From positions 15,955,086 to 16,019,085 of the forward strand of contig NC_063188.1 in the NCBI RefSeq assembly GCF_023159225.1: 64,000 bases of DNA, given 5' to 3'. The stretch comes from Perognathus longimembris pacificus (taxonomy: Eukaryota; Chordata; Mammalia; Rodentia; Heteromyidae). The notes below the pieces were generated by a model. That model was given only the letters and a program-made list of their open reading frames with translations, ran no database searches and was not told where the DNA came from. Shown here piece after piece: positions 1 to 12,047 of the stretch. The translations under genes were made by a program, and so were the position numbers. The number at the start of each line of letters is the position of its first letter. The stretch's first letter is position 1.

Positions 1-176
1 AAACTGTTTGGTGTAAGTGAACTGAACACCTCCGGGGTGGGGGGAGGGAAAGGGGGAGGAAGGAGGGGGGTATGAGGGACAAGGTAACAAACAGTACAAG
101 AAATGTATCCAATGCCTAATGTATGAAACTGTAACCTCTCTGTACATCAGTTTGATAATAAAAATTTGAAAAAAAA
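1..176 (+). mobile_element. L1 3' end (truncated by window edge)
   Basis: This is the last 176 bases of a plus-strand L1, cut by the window start. It shows a G-rich polypurine stretch (34-70), then an AT-rich tail with AATAAA-like sequence and a run of eight A at 169-176. It is nearly identical, in opposite orientation, to the 3' end of element A at 2488-2660, so the two belong to one recent subfamily. Upstream parts lie outside the window. Confidence 0.9.
34..70 (+). other. G-rich polypurine tract of L1 3'UTR
   Basis: Runs of three to six G are separated by single A, T or AA, which satisfies the usual four-run G-quadruplex pattern on the L1 sense strand. The same tract recurs, as C-runs, in element A at about 2589-2630. 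G-rich tracts in the L1 3'UTR are a known mammalian feature. Confidence 0.75.
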
Positions 177-710
177 GCTCAACAAGTTAGTCAACTTATT
201 GCCTTATAGAACACAAGTTAATGCTCCTATAAAAATTTCTATGAATTGAAATTTTGTACCTTTTCAACTAGGCCTTCTGTATCTCTGCCACACTTCTCTT
301 CCTAGTCTCTCATCTTTCATAATGCATAGTCACTAATGCTATTTTCTACAGTTGATAAATAAATTATTATTAAATTTTATTATACAAATTTTTAATCATT
401 ATGGTTGCATTAGGAACTAAAACGTATAAAATTCATGAAACACAATTGAACTACAAAAATTTAAATTTGAGAGGTAACTCATGCTAGTAACACCATCAAG
501 GTTTAAAATTAAGACAAGTAGCTATCAAAGAGGTGGATTAAATTATACTGGATATTTATGCACAAAATAAATATCATTATCATATATAAATTAAAAAATT
601 ATCAAAAATATAGAATGAAGTAAAATTCAATAAGTATTAGAGATATTTAATATATTTCCATCATCCCCAAATGGATTATAAAAAGAGAAAAGGTAAGAAA
701 ATAAAGAACT
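177..710. other. AT-rich sequence, nothing recognised
   Basis: The stretch is AT-rich with no convincing ORF, RNA gene or repeat family that I can recognise. Confidence 0.5.
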
Positions 711-914
711 GGGCTGGGAATATGGCTTGGTGGTAGAATGTTTGCCTAGCATGCACGAAGCCCTGGGTTTGATTCCTCAGTACCACATAAACAGAAAAAG
801 CTGAAAATGATTCTGTGGCTCAAGTGGTAGATTGCTAGCCTTGAGCACAACAAGCTCATGGACAGTGCCCAGACCATGAATTTAGGCTCCAGGACTGACA
901 ACATGAAAGAAAAG
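711..914 (+). mobile_element. IDL-Geo SINE, diverged
   Basis: The left half is a tRNA/ID-like sequence, with a B-box-like GGTTTGATTCC equivalent around 765-778. It is followed by the Geo half (about 800-895) and an A-rich tail. AAAGAAC occurs at 703-709 and again at 915-921 and may be a short TSD. It has more mismatches than the copies at 55032 or 51476, so it is older. Confidence 0.75.
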
Positions 915-1239
915 AAAGAACCAATAAAAATCTCAAATTTCTAGAAGAAAATTTAATAAAGTAAACACTGACCTATACACTCAGCAAACAGAGAACATGA
1001 CTTCCTTTCATGTGGCTATGGTAAATTTACAGTAACTCATTTCAAGTAAAACTAACTTCAAAATAGTAGAAAGAATAGAGATCATATTCTGGCCAGAGAA
1101 AGGTAACACTAAAAATTGATAAAATAGAAACTTAAAAATTTAGTTGGCTATTACAAGTAAAATACATTCATATAAACCATAGTAGTCGAAACTGGAATAC
1201 CATTATACACATAGATGTGATTGAACCTCAAACGCATAA

Positions 1240-1432
1240 TGTTAATAATTCGGGTATGGTGGTTCAGGCCTGTAAAACTTCAGCAACTCAGTAGTATAGT
1301 GGCCTGAGTTCATCCCAGGCAAAAGCCAGAAATCATGTCTGAAAAACAAACTAAAGCAAAAAAGACAGGGATGGTACAGTGCCACTGAGTTCAAACACAG
1401 AACCACAAAAAAAAAATACCAGCCAGACATAA
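1240..1432 (+). mobile_element. Old B1-type SINE with A-rich tail
   Basis: It begins with a 7SL/B1-like head (GGTATGGTGGTTCAGGCCTG) and continues through a degraded body into an A-rich tail at 1407-1418. The second half (around 1365-1400) resembles an ID/Geo unit, so it may be a composite. The 103-residue minus-strand open frame across it lies in SINE sequence and is not treated as a gene. Confidence 0.5.
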
Positions 1433-1579
1433 AAGAGTAAATAATGTAAATAGATGGAGCTGATACATATATGTTGCTGACAGGATAGCGATTACCTAGT
1501 GTACATATGCGGTTCCATTTCTTCACCTGAAATGATTTAATGAATTTATTCACCCTGAGATGTTATCTAACTGTACATT

Positions 1580-1915
1580 ACTTGCACAAAGTGCTTGTGG
1601 CTCATGGCTAGCTACTTGGGAGGCAGAAATTGGGAGGATCTTGGTTCTAGGTCAGCCCAGAGAAAAAGGTTCTCAAGACTACCATACAACCAATAGTGAG
1701 TGAGTGGTGGTGCAGGTCTGTCATCAGAAATATGTCAGGGAGCATAAATAAGAGGATCTAAGTCCAGTCTTGCCATGATAATATGTGAGATCATGTCTCA
1801 AAATAACCCAAGCAAAAATATACAAGACTAGAACAATGGCTCAAGAGGCAGAATGCCTATATAGTACCCGTGAAGCTCTGAATTCAAAGTCCAAGACTAA
1901 TAAGTTCAATTTAAG
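1580..1915 (+). mobile_element. B1-ID composite SINE (old)
   Basis: B1-like sequence (GGCTCATGGCTAGCTACTTGGGAGG at about 1600-1624, partly repeated at 1705-1800) is followed by an ID-like module (about 1830-1905, TGGCTCAAGAGGCAGAATGCC). The order of 7SL-derived head then tRNA-derived tail matches the copies at 48580 (+) and 15128 (-). Confidence 0.5.
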
Positions 1916-1920
1916 CCTTT

Positions 1921-2477
1921 TCACTTTCTCTAAGTACATTATATGTACTTCATTATAAAAGGTTGAGTTCAAATAGAAACATTCTTGAACATTTTGTAGG
2001 AAAGAGGAAAAAGGGAAATCTTTTAGCATTTAGAAAGTGATAAATTCACACAAATATAGAATCCAGAAGGAAGAAATAGTTACAGATAGCAGTGAAACCT
2101 AAATAACAGTTAGTTCAGTTGTTAGAAAATACAGTTGAAAACCTGAATACAAAGAGATTTCTTTTGCCAAATATATATACTGACAATATCAAACTCTGAA
2201 AACGGGAAATCCAAACAGAAAATTTACTATAGAAAACACATTAAGCAATCTGAAGATGACCTCCTCAAAGCCTGGCCGATTGTACAAATGAGTTTTATGA
2301 AACCTTTAAGAAAAGAGCATTTGCATTATTTATATTGGCCCAAAGCATATAAGTTTGTTTCTCAAAGGTCTGGTTCCTAGACCAACTTTTTCCGGAGCAC
2401 CTGGGGTACTCAGAATTGCTTTTGTAACCCAACCATTGAATTATAGCTCTGAAAATGAACTCTGTAATCCTGCATTC
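1921..2477. other. Unassigned flank of L1 element A
   Basis: Nothing was recognised here apart from the target site itself: TCCTGCATTCTT at 2468-2479 abuts the A-tail of element A and matches 15076-15087 in 11 of 12 positions. Confidence 0.4.
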
Positions 2478-3002
2478 TTTTTTTTTTCATATTTTTATTA
2501 TCAAACTGATATACAGAGAGGTTACAGTTTCATACGATAGGCATTGGATACATTTTTTGTACTGTTTGTTACCTTGTCCCTCGGATACCCCCCTCCCTCC
2601 TCCCCCTTTCCCTTCCCGCCCCCCCCCAGAGGTGTTCAGTTCACTTACACCAAACAGTTTTGCAAGTATTGCTTTTGTAGTTGTTTGTCTTTTTTTACCC
2701 TGTGTCTCTCAAATTTGGTATTCCCTTTCAATTTCCTGCATCCAATACCAGTATACACGGTTTCCAATATACTCAGATAAGATTACAGAGATAGTGTAGG
2801 TACAACCACAGGAAGGTGATACAAGAACATCATCAATAATAGAAGCTACAGATACACATGGGACGTTGAAAGTAGTTACAATTGTGATATAACAATTGTT
2901 TCCATAACATGGAGTTCATTTCACTTAGCATCATCTTATGTGTTCATAAGGGTATAGCTATTGGGCCTTTTGATGCTCTGCTATGACTTGCCTAAACCTG
3001 TA

Positions 3003-6000
3003 CTAATTATTCCCAATAAGGGAGACCATAGATTCCATGTTTCTTTGGGTCTGGCTCACTTCACTTAGTATAACTTTTTCTAAGTCCTTCCATTTCCTTA
3101 CAAATGGGACAATGTCATTCTTTCTGATAGAGGCATAAAATTCCATTGTGTGTATGTACCACATTTTCCTGATCCATTCGTCTACTGAGGGGCATCTGGG
3201 TTGGTTCCAGATTCTCACTATGACAAATTGTGCTGCGATGAACATTGTTGTGCTGGTGGCATTACTGTGATTTTGTTTGTAGTTTTTTGGATAGATACCC
3301 AAAAGTGGGGCTGCTGGGTCATAGGGGAGTTTTACATTTAGCCTTCTGAGGAATCTCCATACTGCTTGCCAGAGTGGCTGAACCAGTTTACATTCCCACC
3401 AACAATGAAGTAGGGTTCCCTTTTGGCCACATCCCCTCCAACAATTGTTATTGTTAGTTTTCTTGATATATGACATTCTTACTGGGGTGAGATGGAATCT
3501 CAATGTTGTTTTGATTTGCATTTCTTTTATGGCCAGTGATGTAGAGCATTTTTTCATATGTCTCTTGGCCATTCTCATTTCCTCATCAGAGAAGTCTCTT
3601 TGTAAGTCTTTAGCCCACTTGATGAGGGGGCTATTGGTTCTTTGTGGTTTTGTTTTGGAAGAAGGTAACTTTTTTAGTTCTGCATATATTTTAGATATGA
3701 GGCCTTTGTCTGTTGAATGTCCGGTAAAGCTCTTCTCCCAGTCTGTGGGCTTTCTGTTTATCTTGTGAGCTATGTCCTTTGCAGTGCAGAAGCTCTGCAG
3801 TTTGATGCAGTCCCATTTGTCCAACCTTTCTTTGATTTGTAGCCTTTCTGGGTCTTTGTTAAGGAAGTTCCATCCTGTGCCAAGGAGCCCAAGTGTTTCT
3901 CCTACTCCTTCCTTTAGTGTTTTCAGTGTGTCTGTTTTGATTTCAAGGTCTTTAATCCATTTGGAATTGATTTTGGTGCAGGGTGATATATAAGGATCTA
4001 GTTTTAGTTTGTTGCATGTGTTGAACCAGTTTTGCCAGCACCACTTGTTAAAGAGGCTATCTTTCTTCCATACTATTGTTTTAGCTCCTTTATCAAAGCT
4101 TAAGTAGGCGTAGTTCTGTGGGTTCATTTCTGGGTCTTCAATTCTGTTCCATTGGTCTTCAGGCCTGTTCCTGTGCCAATACCAAGCTGTTTTTATTACT
4201 ATAGCTTTATAATACAGCTTGAAGTTGGGTATTGTAATTCCTCCAGCACTGTTCTTTCTGCTTAGGAGTGTTTTTGCTATTCTAGGTCTTTTATTGTTCC
4301 ATATGAATTTCTGGATTGCTTCCTCTATTTCATTAAAAAATGGTGTTGGGATATTAATCGGTATTGCATTTAATTTGTAGATAGCCTTTGGCAATATTGC
4401 CATTTTGACTATATTAATCCTCCCAATCCAGGAGCATGGGAGGTTTTTCCATTTCCTCAGTTCTGACTTAATTTCGTTTTTCAAGGTTTTAAAGTTCTCC
4501 TCAAAGAGGTATTTCACTTATTTGGTTAAGGTTATTCCTAGGTATTTTATGTTTTGGGGGTTTTGCAAAAGGAGTTGCTTTCCTGATTTCAGCCTCGGTC
4601 TTCAGGTCGTTAGCATAGACATAGGCCGTTGAGTTTTGAAGGTTTATTTTATATCCTGCAACTTTGCCAAAGTTTTGGATCAGCTCTAGTAGCTTGGGGG
4701 TAGAGTCTATGGGATTCTTTAGGTATAGAATCATGTCATCTGTGAAGAGAGAAAGTTTAACTTCATCTATTCCTATTTGGATCCCGTTTATATTTTCTTC
4801 TTGCCTAATTGCTCTGGCTAGGAATTCTAGTACTATGTTGAAGAGCAGGGGAGAGAGTGGACATCCCTGCCTTGTTCCTGATTTTAAAGGGAATGGCTTT
4901 AGTTTTTCACCATTTAGAGTAATACTTGCTGTTGGTTTGTCATAAACTACCTTGATTATATTCAGGAATGTTCCCTGGAATCCCAGTTTTTCCAGGGCTT
5001 TTAGCATAAATGCGTGCTGGATTTTATCGAATGCTTTTACCGCATCCAGAGATAAAACCATGTGGTTCTTTACCTTGCTCCGGTTGATGTGTTGGATTAC
5101 ATTAATTGACTTGCGTATATTAAGCCAACTTTGCATCCCTGGGATGAATCCAGTTTGATCGTGGTGTATGATATTTTTGATGACCTGTTGAAGTCGATTG
5201 GCCAGAATTTTGTTGAGAATTTTTGCGTCTATGTTCATCAGGGAGATCGGTCTGTAGTCTTCTTTCCGTGATGAGTCTCTGCCTGGTTTTGGGATGAGGG
5301 TTATACTGGCTTCATAGAATGAGTCTGGTAGTGAACGTTCTCTTTCAATTTCATTGAAGAGTTTGAGAAATATTGGTGTGAGTTCTGTTTTGAAGGCCTT
5401 GTAGAATTCTGCAGTTAATCTGTCTGGACCTGGGCTTTTCTTGGATGGAAGATCATTTATTGCCGTTTCTATTTCAATACTGGATATGGGTCTGTTGAGA
5501 AGGTTTAAATCTTCGTGGCTGAGTTTGGGGATATGATTTTTTTCTAGGAAATCATCCATTTCTTCCAAGTTCTCGAATTTGTTGGCATAAAGGTTTGCAA
5601 AATAGTCCCTTATTATTTTCTGAATATTGGTTATTTCTGTGGTGATGTTACCTGTTTCATTTCTTATCTTGTTTATTTGAGTGTGCTGCCATCGTTTTTT
5701 GGTCAGGTTTGCCAGGCGTCTGTCTATCTTGTTGATTTTTTCAAAGAACCAACTCTTTGTTTTCTTGATTCTTCCGATGGATTTTTCGTCTCTAATTGAT
5801 TTATTCTGATTTGATTTTAATTATTTGCTTCCGTCTATTGCCTAGGAGTTTGGCTTGCTATTCTTTCTCCAGAAAATTAAGGTGCTTCCTTAAATTATTG
5901 AGTTGCTGTTTCTCCAGTTTGTTGGTGTATGCACTCAGAGATATAAATTTTCCTCTGAGTACTGCCTTTGCTGTGTCCCAAAGGAGCTGGTACTTTGGGT

Positions 6001-6840
6001 CCTCAACTTGGTTGAAGTCCATAAACATTTGAATTTCCGTTTTAATTTCTTCAATGGTCCACTGATGGTTCAGCACTGTGTTGTTTAGTCTCCATGAATT
6101 GTAGGATTTTCTGTGGTGGCTGTTTGAGTTGAGCTCTAATTTTATTCCATTGTGGTCTGAGAGAATGAAGGGAATGGTTTTGATACTTCTGAATTTGTAC
6201 AGATTTTCTTTGTGCCCTAAGATGTGATCTATTTTGGAGAATGTTCCATGTGCTGCGGAGAAGAATGTGTATTCTGTTGTTGCTGGGTGGAATATTCGGT
6301 AGATGTCGGTTAAGTCTATTTGGTCTATGCAATTATTAAGATCTGTGGTTTCTTTGTTCCGGTTTTGGCGTGTTGATTTGTCCAGAGGTTATAGTGGAGT
6401 GTTAAAGTCCCCAACTATCAATGTGTTGGGTCTATGAGTGTTTTTAGAGTCAGTAGAGTTTGTTTGATGAATTTGGGTGCTCCTGCATTTGGTGTGTAGA
6501 TATTTAGAATGGTTGTATCTTCCTGTAGGAGAGATCCCTTTACTAGTATGTAGTAGCCTTCTTTGTCTCTTCTTACCTTTTTTAATTTGTAGTCAATTTT
6601 GTCAGATACTAGCATTGCAACTCCAGCCTGCTTATAGGGGCCATTTGTTTGATAGATTTGATTCCAGCCTTTCACTTTTAGAAGATGTTTACTTTTGCTG
6701 GATAGATGTGTCTCTTGGAGGCAGCAGAAAGATGGATCTTGATTTTTGATCTAACTTATGAGCCTATGTCGTTTGATTGGAGAATTAAGTCCATTAATGT
6801 TGAGAGTTAGGATTGAGAGATGATCGTTTGTTCCTTTCAT
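3003..6840 (-). pseudogene. L1-ORF2: L1 ORF2 (endonuclease-reverse transcriptase), broken copy
   Basis: The parent protein nicks target DNA and reverse-transcribes L1 RNA at the nick. The start ATG at 6838-6840 leads into an N-terminal endonuclease segment containing LNINGLN and QETHL. The RT region (about 5568-4501) shows [26 protein letters not shown] and a T-D-D-M version of the FADD box (Ala to Thr). The C-terminal part (4517-3003) ends with the cysteine-rich motif [18 protein letters not shown]. Breaks include a two-base deletion near 4548, an in-frame TAA near 4518, and several stops and frame changes between 5570 and 6750. The natural stop (TAG, 3003-3005) is intact. Confidence 0.93.
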
Positions 6841-6892
6841 TATCACTATCTTGTTTAAAGCTGTGTCTTCCCATTTCTTGATCTGATGTTTA

Positions 6893-8013
6893 CTATTTAG
6901 GGTTCATTTCTCTGTCTGTATTGGGATCTTGATTATTTTCCCTGTATAGTACATCTTTGTGGATTTTCTGTAAAGCTGGTTTGGTGGAGATATATTGTTT
7001 CAGTTTTTCCTTATTGTGGAAGACTTTTATTTGACCTTCGGCTATGAATGAGAGTTTGGCTGGATACAGAATTCTTGGTTGGTAGTTATTTTTATTTAGT
7101 GTTTGATATACTTCATTCCAGGCTCTCCTTGCTTTCATGGTCTCTGCTGAGAAGTCTGGGGTAATTCTGATTGCTTTTCCTTTATATGTGATTGTTTTCT
7201 TCTGCCCAGCAGCTTTAAGGATTCTTTCCTTGTACTCTACTGATCCTGTTTTGATCACAATGTGTCGTGGGATGTCCTATTCTGGTCTGGTCGGTTTGGG
7301 GTTCTAAATGCTTCTTGTATCTGTATAGGCCTTTCCTTCTGGATATTTGGGAAGTTCTCAGCTAATATTCTGTTAAATAGATTGCCTATCCCATTAACCT
7401 CTTTCTCCAAGTTTTCCTCAATACCTATTATCCTTAAATTGGGCTTCCTGATCATGTCTTGAATCTCCTGTAGCGATCTGTTTTGTTGATTGGGCTGGAT
7501 TTGTATTGATTTCTGATCTTTCTCCATAGAATCTAAGGAATCTTCAGCTCCTGAGATTCGATCCTCTGCTTCAGTTAGTTGGGACTGTAGGCTAGGTACT
7601 TGATTTTGAATCTCTTTTCCTTCTGACTGGTCTTTCCTGATGATTTCCATGTCATTTCTTAGGTCTTGTATGGACTTCTTTACTTCATTAACTTCATTAC
7701 TTTTGTTTTGATTGTTGTCTCTCAAATCTTTAAGCTGGGTAGCTATCTTTTCATTTGACTCTTGAAGTTCATTTATCTTTCTATTTGTGGATGCCATGAA
7801 ATTCTCCATTAATTTTTGCTTTGCCTCCTCACGCTGTAGAATAATTGAGTGAAGAGTTTCAAACTTTTCATTTATCATGTTTATCAGTAGACTTTGTAGA
7901 GCATTTTGAGGGTTCTCTTCTATGCCTTTGATTGACTGCTCTGCTTCCTGCTTGTTTTGAGTGGGGGATAAGACTTCATTGTTTGCCATCTTTCTTGTGT
8001 TCCTTCTGCCCAT
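6893..8013 (-). pseudogene. L1-ORF1: L1 ORF1 (RNA-binding chaperone), one frameshift
   Basis: The parent forms trimers through a coiled coil and coats L1 RNA. I choose the ATG at 8013 (MGRRNTRKM...), similar to human MGKKQNRK; upstream in-frame codons are not ATG. Coiled-coil heptads run from about residue 40 to 150, followed by the RRM-like start PNLRIIGIEE and the C-terminal domain (RAWNEVYQ, QPRILYPAKLSF). Compared with the copy at 44371-44836, one base is missing near 7264-7267 (in TSHPHIVIKT), which shifts the frame before the C-terminal domain. Without it the frame would be about 373 residues. Confidence 0.9.
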
Positions 8014-9985
8014 TTGGATTGGGAATGCCAGTCTACCAGCACCTGTGAGCACCGTTTAAGACCCAAAGCAGCCCTTACCAAGCACTGTTGTGTAAGTCTT
8101 ATAAGTTCACAATTACGTACAGATAACCTGTATACCTGTCTATAAAATTAGATTTGGTGTTCCTAACGAATACAATTCAATATAACAACCGATCCTGGGC
8201 CCTGTATTCAGTAGTTATTTATTTACTGTTACAACCCTATACGCAATTCTTGTTTTTATATTAAGTTCTTTTAGGAATGGCTTTCTCTATGAACCCCTTT
8301 GATTCACTCGGATCAAGCTGGGATACCCTCTATCCAATAACCAGGAGTCAATGGAATCTGGAGTTCCTGGAAGTAAGTCAGGAGGGTAAGTTGGAGGTAG
8401 TAAAGAGAATAGAGTAAAATGTATTGGGGGGGTGGTGATTTTGGTTTAGTTTCAGTGACGTGGAAATGGGGAGAAGAGTAGAATGAGTAGAAAGAACAAG
8501 GTTAAAATGATAGACAATGGAGAGTTAGCAGAAAAGAGTGGAGGTGTTATTCATAGGAAAGTAATTTTTAAAGAAAGAGAATGCAAAGAGAGAATTAAGT
8601 AAAAATCCTGGAAGACAGATGCACAAAACAGAGAAAAATTATTTAAAAATGAAAAAAAAATAAAAAGGAAAAAAAACAGAAAAGGAACAATTCAAACAAA
8701 CAAACAAACAAAAAACTTGATTAAACAAACCGGTAAAAATGGAAAACAAACAAACAAAAAAACCAATGACGTTTCAGAAGTGAAAAAATTAAAAAAAAAT
8801 TTTTTTTAAAAAGTTTGAAAAATGTTTGAAAAAAAAATGGAGTCCTTCTTGTTTGGGTAGTCTTTCCCCAGTCTCTGGTTTCCTTGCAATGGTCTGCAGT
8901 CTATTTTCCTGATTGGCTGGTTTGACTTGATTTCAGTTGGCAAGGGGTGGATCTGTTCTGACCCTTCTCCCCTGTTGGTGCAATCCTGGGTCTCTGTGGT
9001 TCGCACAGCTTGCAGGCAGGCCTTGGGCGTCCTCTGTAGATGGGGACGTGAGCAGTCTCGGGAACTGTGGTTCCTCTGTCTGCTGTGGTGCCGCTGCCTT
9101 TGATGCCTGGATTTGAATAGGCTGTGGACTCAGCAGGGCGGGGCGCCTCTGGGCTGTTTTATCTGGCTGAGAGTTGCTTGCCAGGGGGAGGCAGCCTCCT
9201 TGGAGGAGGTGGCTGTGGAATGCAGCTCCGTTTCGGGCTGGGAATTGGGCTTCCTCTGTGATGGGACCGTTTATCTGTCTCAGGAACTGTTTGTTCCCCT
9301 GTCTGGTGTTTCTGTGCCCCCGGTAGCTGCTCGCCACTTTTGCTTTAAATTTAGACATTCCGGCAGGCAGGACGAGGCACCTCTGGCTAAGCCGAGGCCT
9401 AGGACTCGCCTCCTGCCTGGGCAGGGGGCATTCTCTTGGGCGGAGCTGGCTCTCACTGGTCGGTCCCTCTTGCCCTTTTCAAAGATGGCTACTTTGACCT
9501 CGCTTTCCCCAGGTCTGCTTTAGTTCCAATCTGGTCTGACCCTATGCCAGTGTCAAAGATGGCACTTTGCTCTGGTGGTGGGGGAAGGGCTAACTTCCAG
9601 AAGCTGCTCTGTGGGCGTGAGTGGGAATGTCTTTCATGGGGTACTCATGCTTTCTCTGCGATTTCAGGCCGTCCGTGCTCAGCCGCCGTCTGGAGGATTT
9701 CTCCCTGGTCTCCGCTGTGTGGTTTAGCTGCATGGAGTGCGGGTTGCTGTGCCGGGCGCTGTGCTGGCACTGTCACTGGTGTGGCGGCGGGATGCCGCCT
9801 GGAGCTCAAATCTATGTTTTCAGGTGAGCAAAGTGGATTTTTCCTTCCTGGCCAGAATCCCTGTACTGTTAGAACTTACTCTGGCTGTCTTTCTAGGAGT
9901 AAAAGTTTCTATGGGGTGAGAAAACTGTGATGTCAGAGGGAGCTCAGCTAGGGCTCTGCTGCTCCTCTGCCGTCTTCCCGGAAGT
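8014..9985 (-). promoter_or_regulatory. L1 5'UTR / internal promoter region (A)
   Basis: About 1.97 kb lies upstream of ORF1. The ORF1-proximal part (8640-8830) is A/T-rich on the plus strand with CAAA repeats (8696-8716). The distal part (8850-9980) is GC-rich, as expected for an internal L1 promoter. On the plus strand it contains two CAAAGATGGC motifs (9480-9489 and 9554-9563), which resemble YY1 sites in antisense orientation. The same layout occurs in element B (13109-15071). Confidence 0.7.
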
Positions 9986-9989
9986 CACC

Positions 9990-11757
9990 ACCATGTGGTT
10001 CTTTACCTTGCTCCAGTTGATGTGGTGGATTACATTAATCGACTTGCGTATACTGAACCAACTTTGCATCCTTGGGATGAGTGCAGTTTGATCATGGTGT
10101 ATGATTTTTTTTGATGACCTGTTGAAGTTGATTGGCCAGAATTTTGTTGAGAATTTTTGCATCATTGTTTCTCAGGGAAATTGGTCTATAGTTCTCTGTC
10201 CATAATGATTCCCTTCCAGTTATACTGGCATCATAGAATGTGTTTGGTAGTGAACTTTCTCTTTCAATTTCATTGAAGAGTTTGAGAAATATTGGTTTCA
10301 GTTCTGTTTTGAAGGCCTTGTGGAAGTCTGCTGTGAATCTGTCTGGACATGTGGTTTTCTTGGATGGGATGTCTCTTATTGCCATTTCTATTTCAATGCT
10401 GGATGTGGGTCAGTTTAGAAGGTTTAAATCTTCATGGTTGAGTTTGGGGAAGTCAATTTTTGCTAGGAAATCGTCCATTTTTTTTTCCAGATTCTTGAAT
10501 TTTTTGGAGTAAAAGTTTGCAAAATAGTCCCTCATTGTGTTCTGAAGTTTGGTTGTTTCTGTGGTGATGTTACCTGTTTCATCTCTGATCTTGTGTATTT
10601 AGGTCTGCTGCCTTCGTTTTTTTGGTCAGGTTTGCCAGGGGTCTGTCTATCTTGTTAATTTTTCAAAGAACCCACTATTCGTTTTGTTGATTCTTTTGAT
10701 GTTTTTTTCTTTGTCTCTGGGTCCTTTAATTCTGCTTTGATTTTAATTATTTTCTTCCATCTATTGACTTGGGGTTTGGCTTGTTGTTCTCTTTTGAGGA
10801 GCTTAAGGTGCTTCCTTAAGTTGTTGAATTGCTATTTCTCCATTTTTTGATGTAGGCACTGAGAGATATAAATTTTCCTTTGAGTACTGCTTTTGCTGGG
10901 TGCAAAAGGAGCTGGTACTTTGTGTGTTCATCTTGGTTTATTTCCATAAACATTTGAATTTCTGTTCTAATTTCTTCAATGACCCACTGATGGTTCAGCA
11001 GTGTGTTGTTTAGTCTCCATGAATTGTAGGTTTTTCTCTGGTGGCTGTTTGAGTTGAGCTCTAATTTTATCCCATTGTGGTCTGAGAGAATGCTGGGAAT
11101 GATTTTGATACTTCTGAATTTGTACAGATTTTCTTTGTGCCCAAAGATGTGATCTATTTTGGAGAATGTGCTGCTGAAAAAAATGTGTATTCTGTTGTTG
11201 CTGGATGGAATATTCTGTAGATGTTGGTTAAGTCTAATTGGTCTATGCAGTTGTTTAGTTCTGTGGTTTCTTTGCTCAGCTTTTTTCATGTGGATCTGTC
11301 CAGAGGTGACAGTGGAGTGTTAAAGTCTCCAACTATCAATGTGCTTGGGCCTATGAGTGTTTTTAGAGTCAGTAGTGTTTGCTGGATGAAGTTGGGTGCT
11401 CCTGTATTTGGTGCGTAGATATTTAGGATTATATCCTCCTGTAGGATAGATCCCTTTACTAGTATGTAGTAACCTTCTTTGTCTCTTCTTACCATTTTTA
11501 GTTTGAAGTCAATTTTATCTGATACTAGGTTTGCAACTCCAGCCTGCTTATGGCGACTCGTTGCTTGGTAGACTTGCTTCCAGCCTTTCACTTTTAGAAG
11601 ATGTTTGCTTTTGCTGGATAGATTTGTCTCTTGGAGGCAGCAGAAAAATGGATCTTGATTTTTTCATCCAACTTATGAGCCTATGTCATTTAATTGGAGA
11701 ATTAAGTCCATTAATATTGAGAGTTAGAATTGAGAGATAATCGTTTGTTCCTTTCAT
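9990..11757 (-). pseudogene. L1-ORF2: L1 ORF2, N-terminal half only (B)
   Basis: Start ATG at 11755-11757. The endonuclease domain is readable in pieces ([24 protein letters not shown] at about 11330-11290, FSKIDHIFGH). It continues into the fingers/palm of the RT and stops at the junction with element A. Several stops and frameshifts are present, and no catalytic FADD box remains. Confidence 0.88.
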
Positions 11758-11796
11758 TATAGCTATCTTGTTAAAAGCTGCGTCTTCCCAATTCTT

Positions 11797-12003
11797 TTTT
11801 TTTTTTTTGGCCAGTGCTGGGGCTTGGACTCAGGGCCTGAGCACTGTCCCTGGCTTCTTTTTTTTGCTCAAGGCTAGCACTCTGCCACTCGAGCCACAGC
11901 GCCACTTCTGGCCATTTTCTGTATATGTGGTGCTGGGGAATCGAATCCAGGGCCTCATGTATATGAGGCAGGCACTCTTGCCACTAGGCCATATCCCCAG
12001 CCC
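11797..12003 (-). mobile_element. IDL-Geo SINE inserted in L1 B
   Basis: This is a full-length SINE in minus orientation with T-tail at 11797-11808. TSD TCTTCCCAATTCTT (11783-11796) and TCTTCACAATTCTT (12004-12017) match in 13 of 14 positions. The uninterrupted target is visible in the homologous L1 at 44338-44352. It lies in the ORF1-ORF2 interval of B, so it post-dates B. Confidence 0.95.
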
Positions 12004-12047
12004 TCTTCACAATTCTTGATCTAATATTCTGGTTTTCTATTTAGTGT

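Larger units (their letters stand above)
2478..9985 (-). mobile_element. Full-length L1 retrotransposon A (degraded)
   Basis: All L1 parts are present in minus orientation: A-tail (T run 2478-2487), 3'UTR with polypurine tract (to 3002), ORF2 (3003-6840), ORF1 (6893-8013) and a roughly 1.9 kb GC-rich 5'UTR ending with GGGAAGACGGCAG in sense near 9979. Both ORFs are broken, so it cannot supply its own proteins. The 5' end abuts the interior of a second L1 (B) rather than unique DNA, and there is no TSD at that junction. The matching TSD lies at the far end of B (15076-15087). Confidence 0.93.

Noticed and set aside
9113..9523. 136-codon plus-strand ORF in GC-rich DNA
   Set aside because: It lies in the 5'UTR of L1 A on the antisense strand, and I found no recognisable protein or equivalent frame in B; only the frame from 9544 is retained in both copies.
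2478..9990. Simple insertion of A next to an intact B
   Set aside because: No TSD at the A/B junction, and the 3' half of B is absent on the other side of A.
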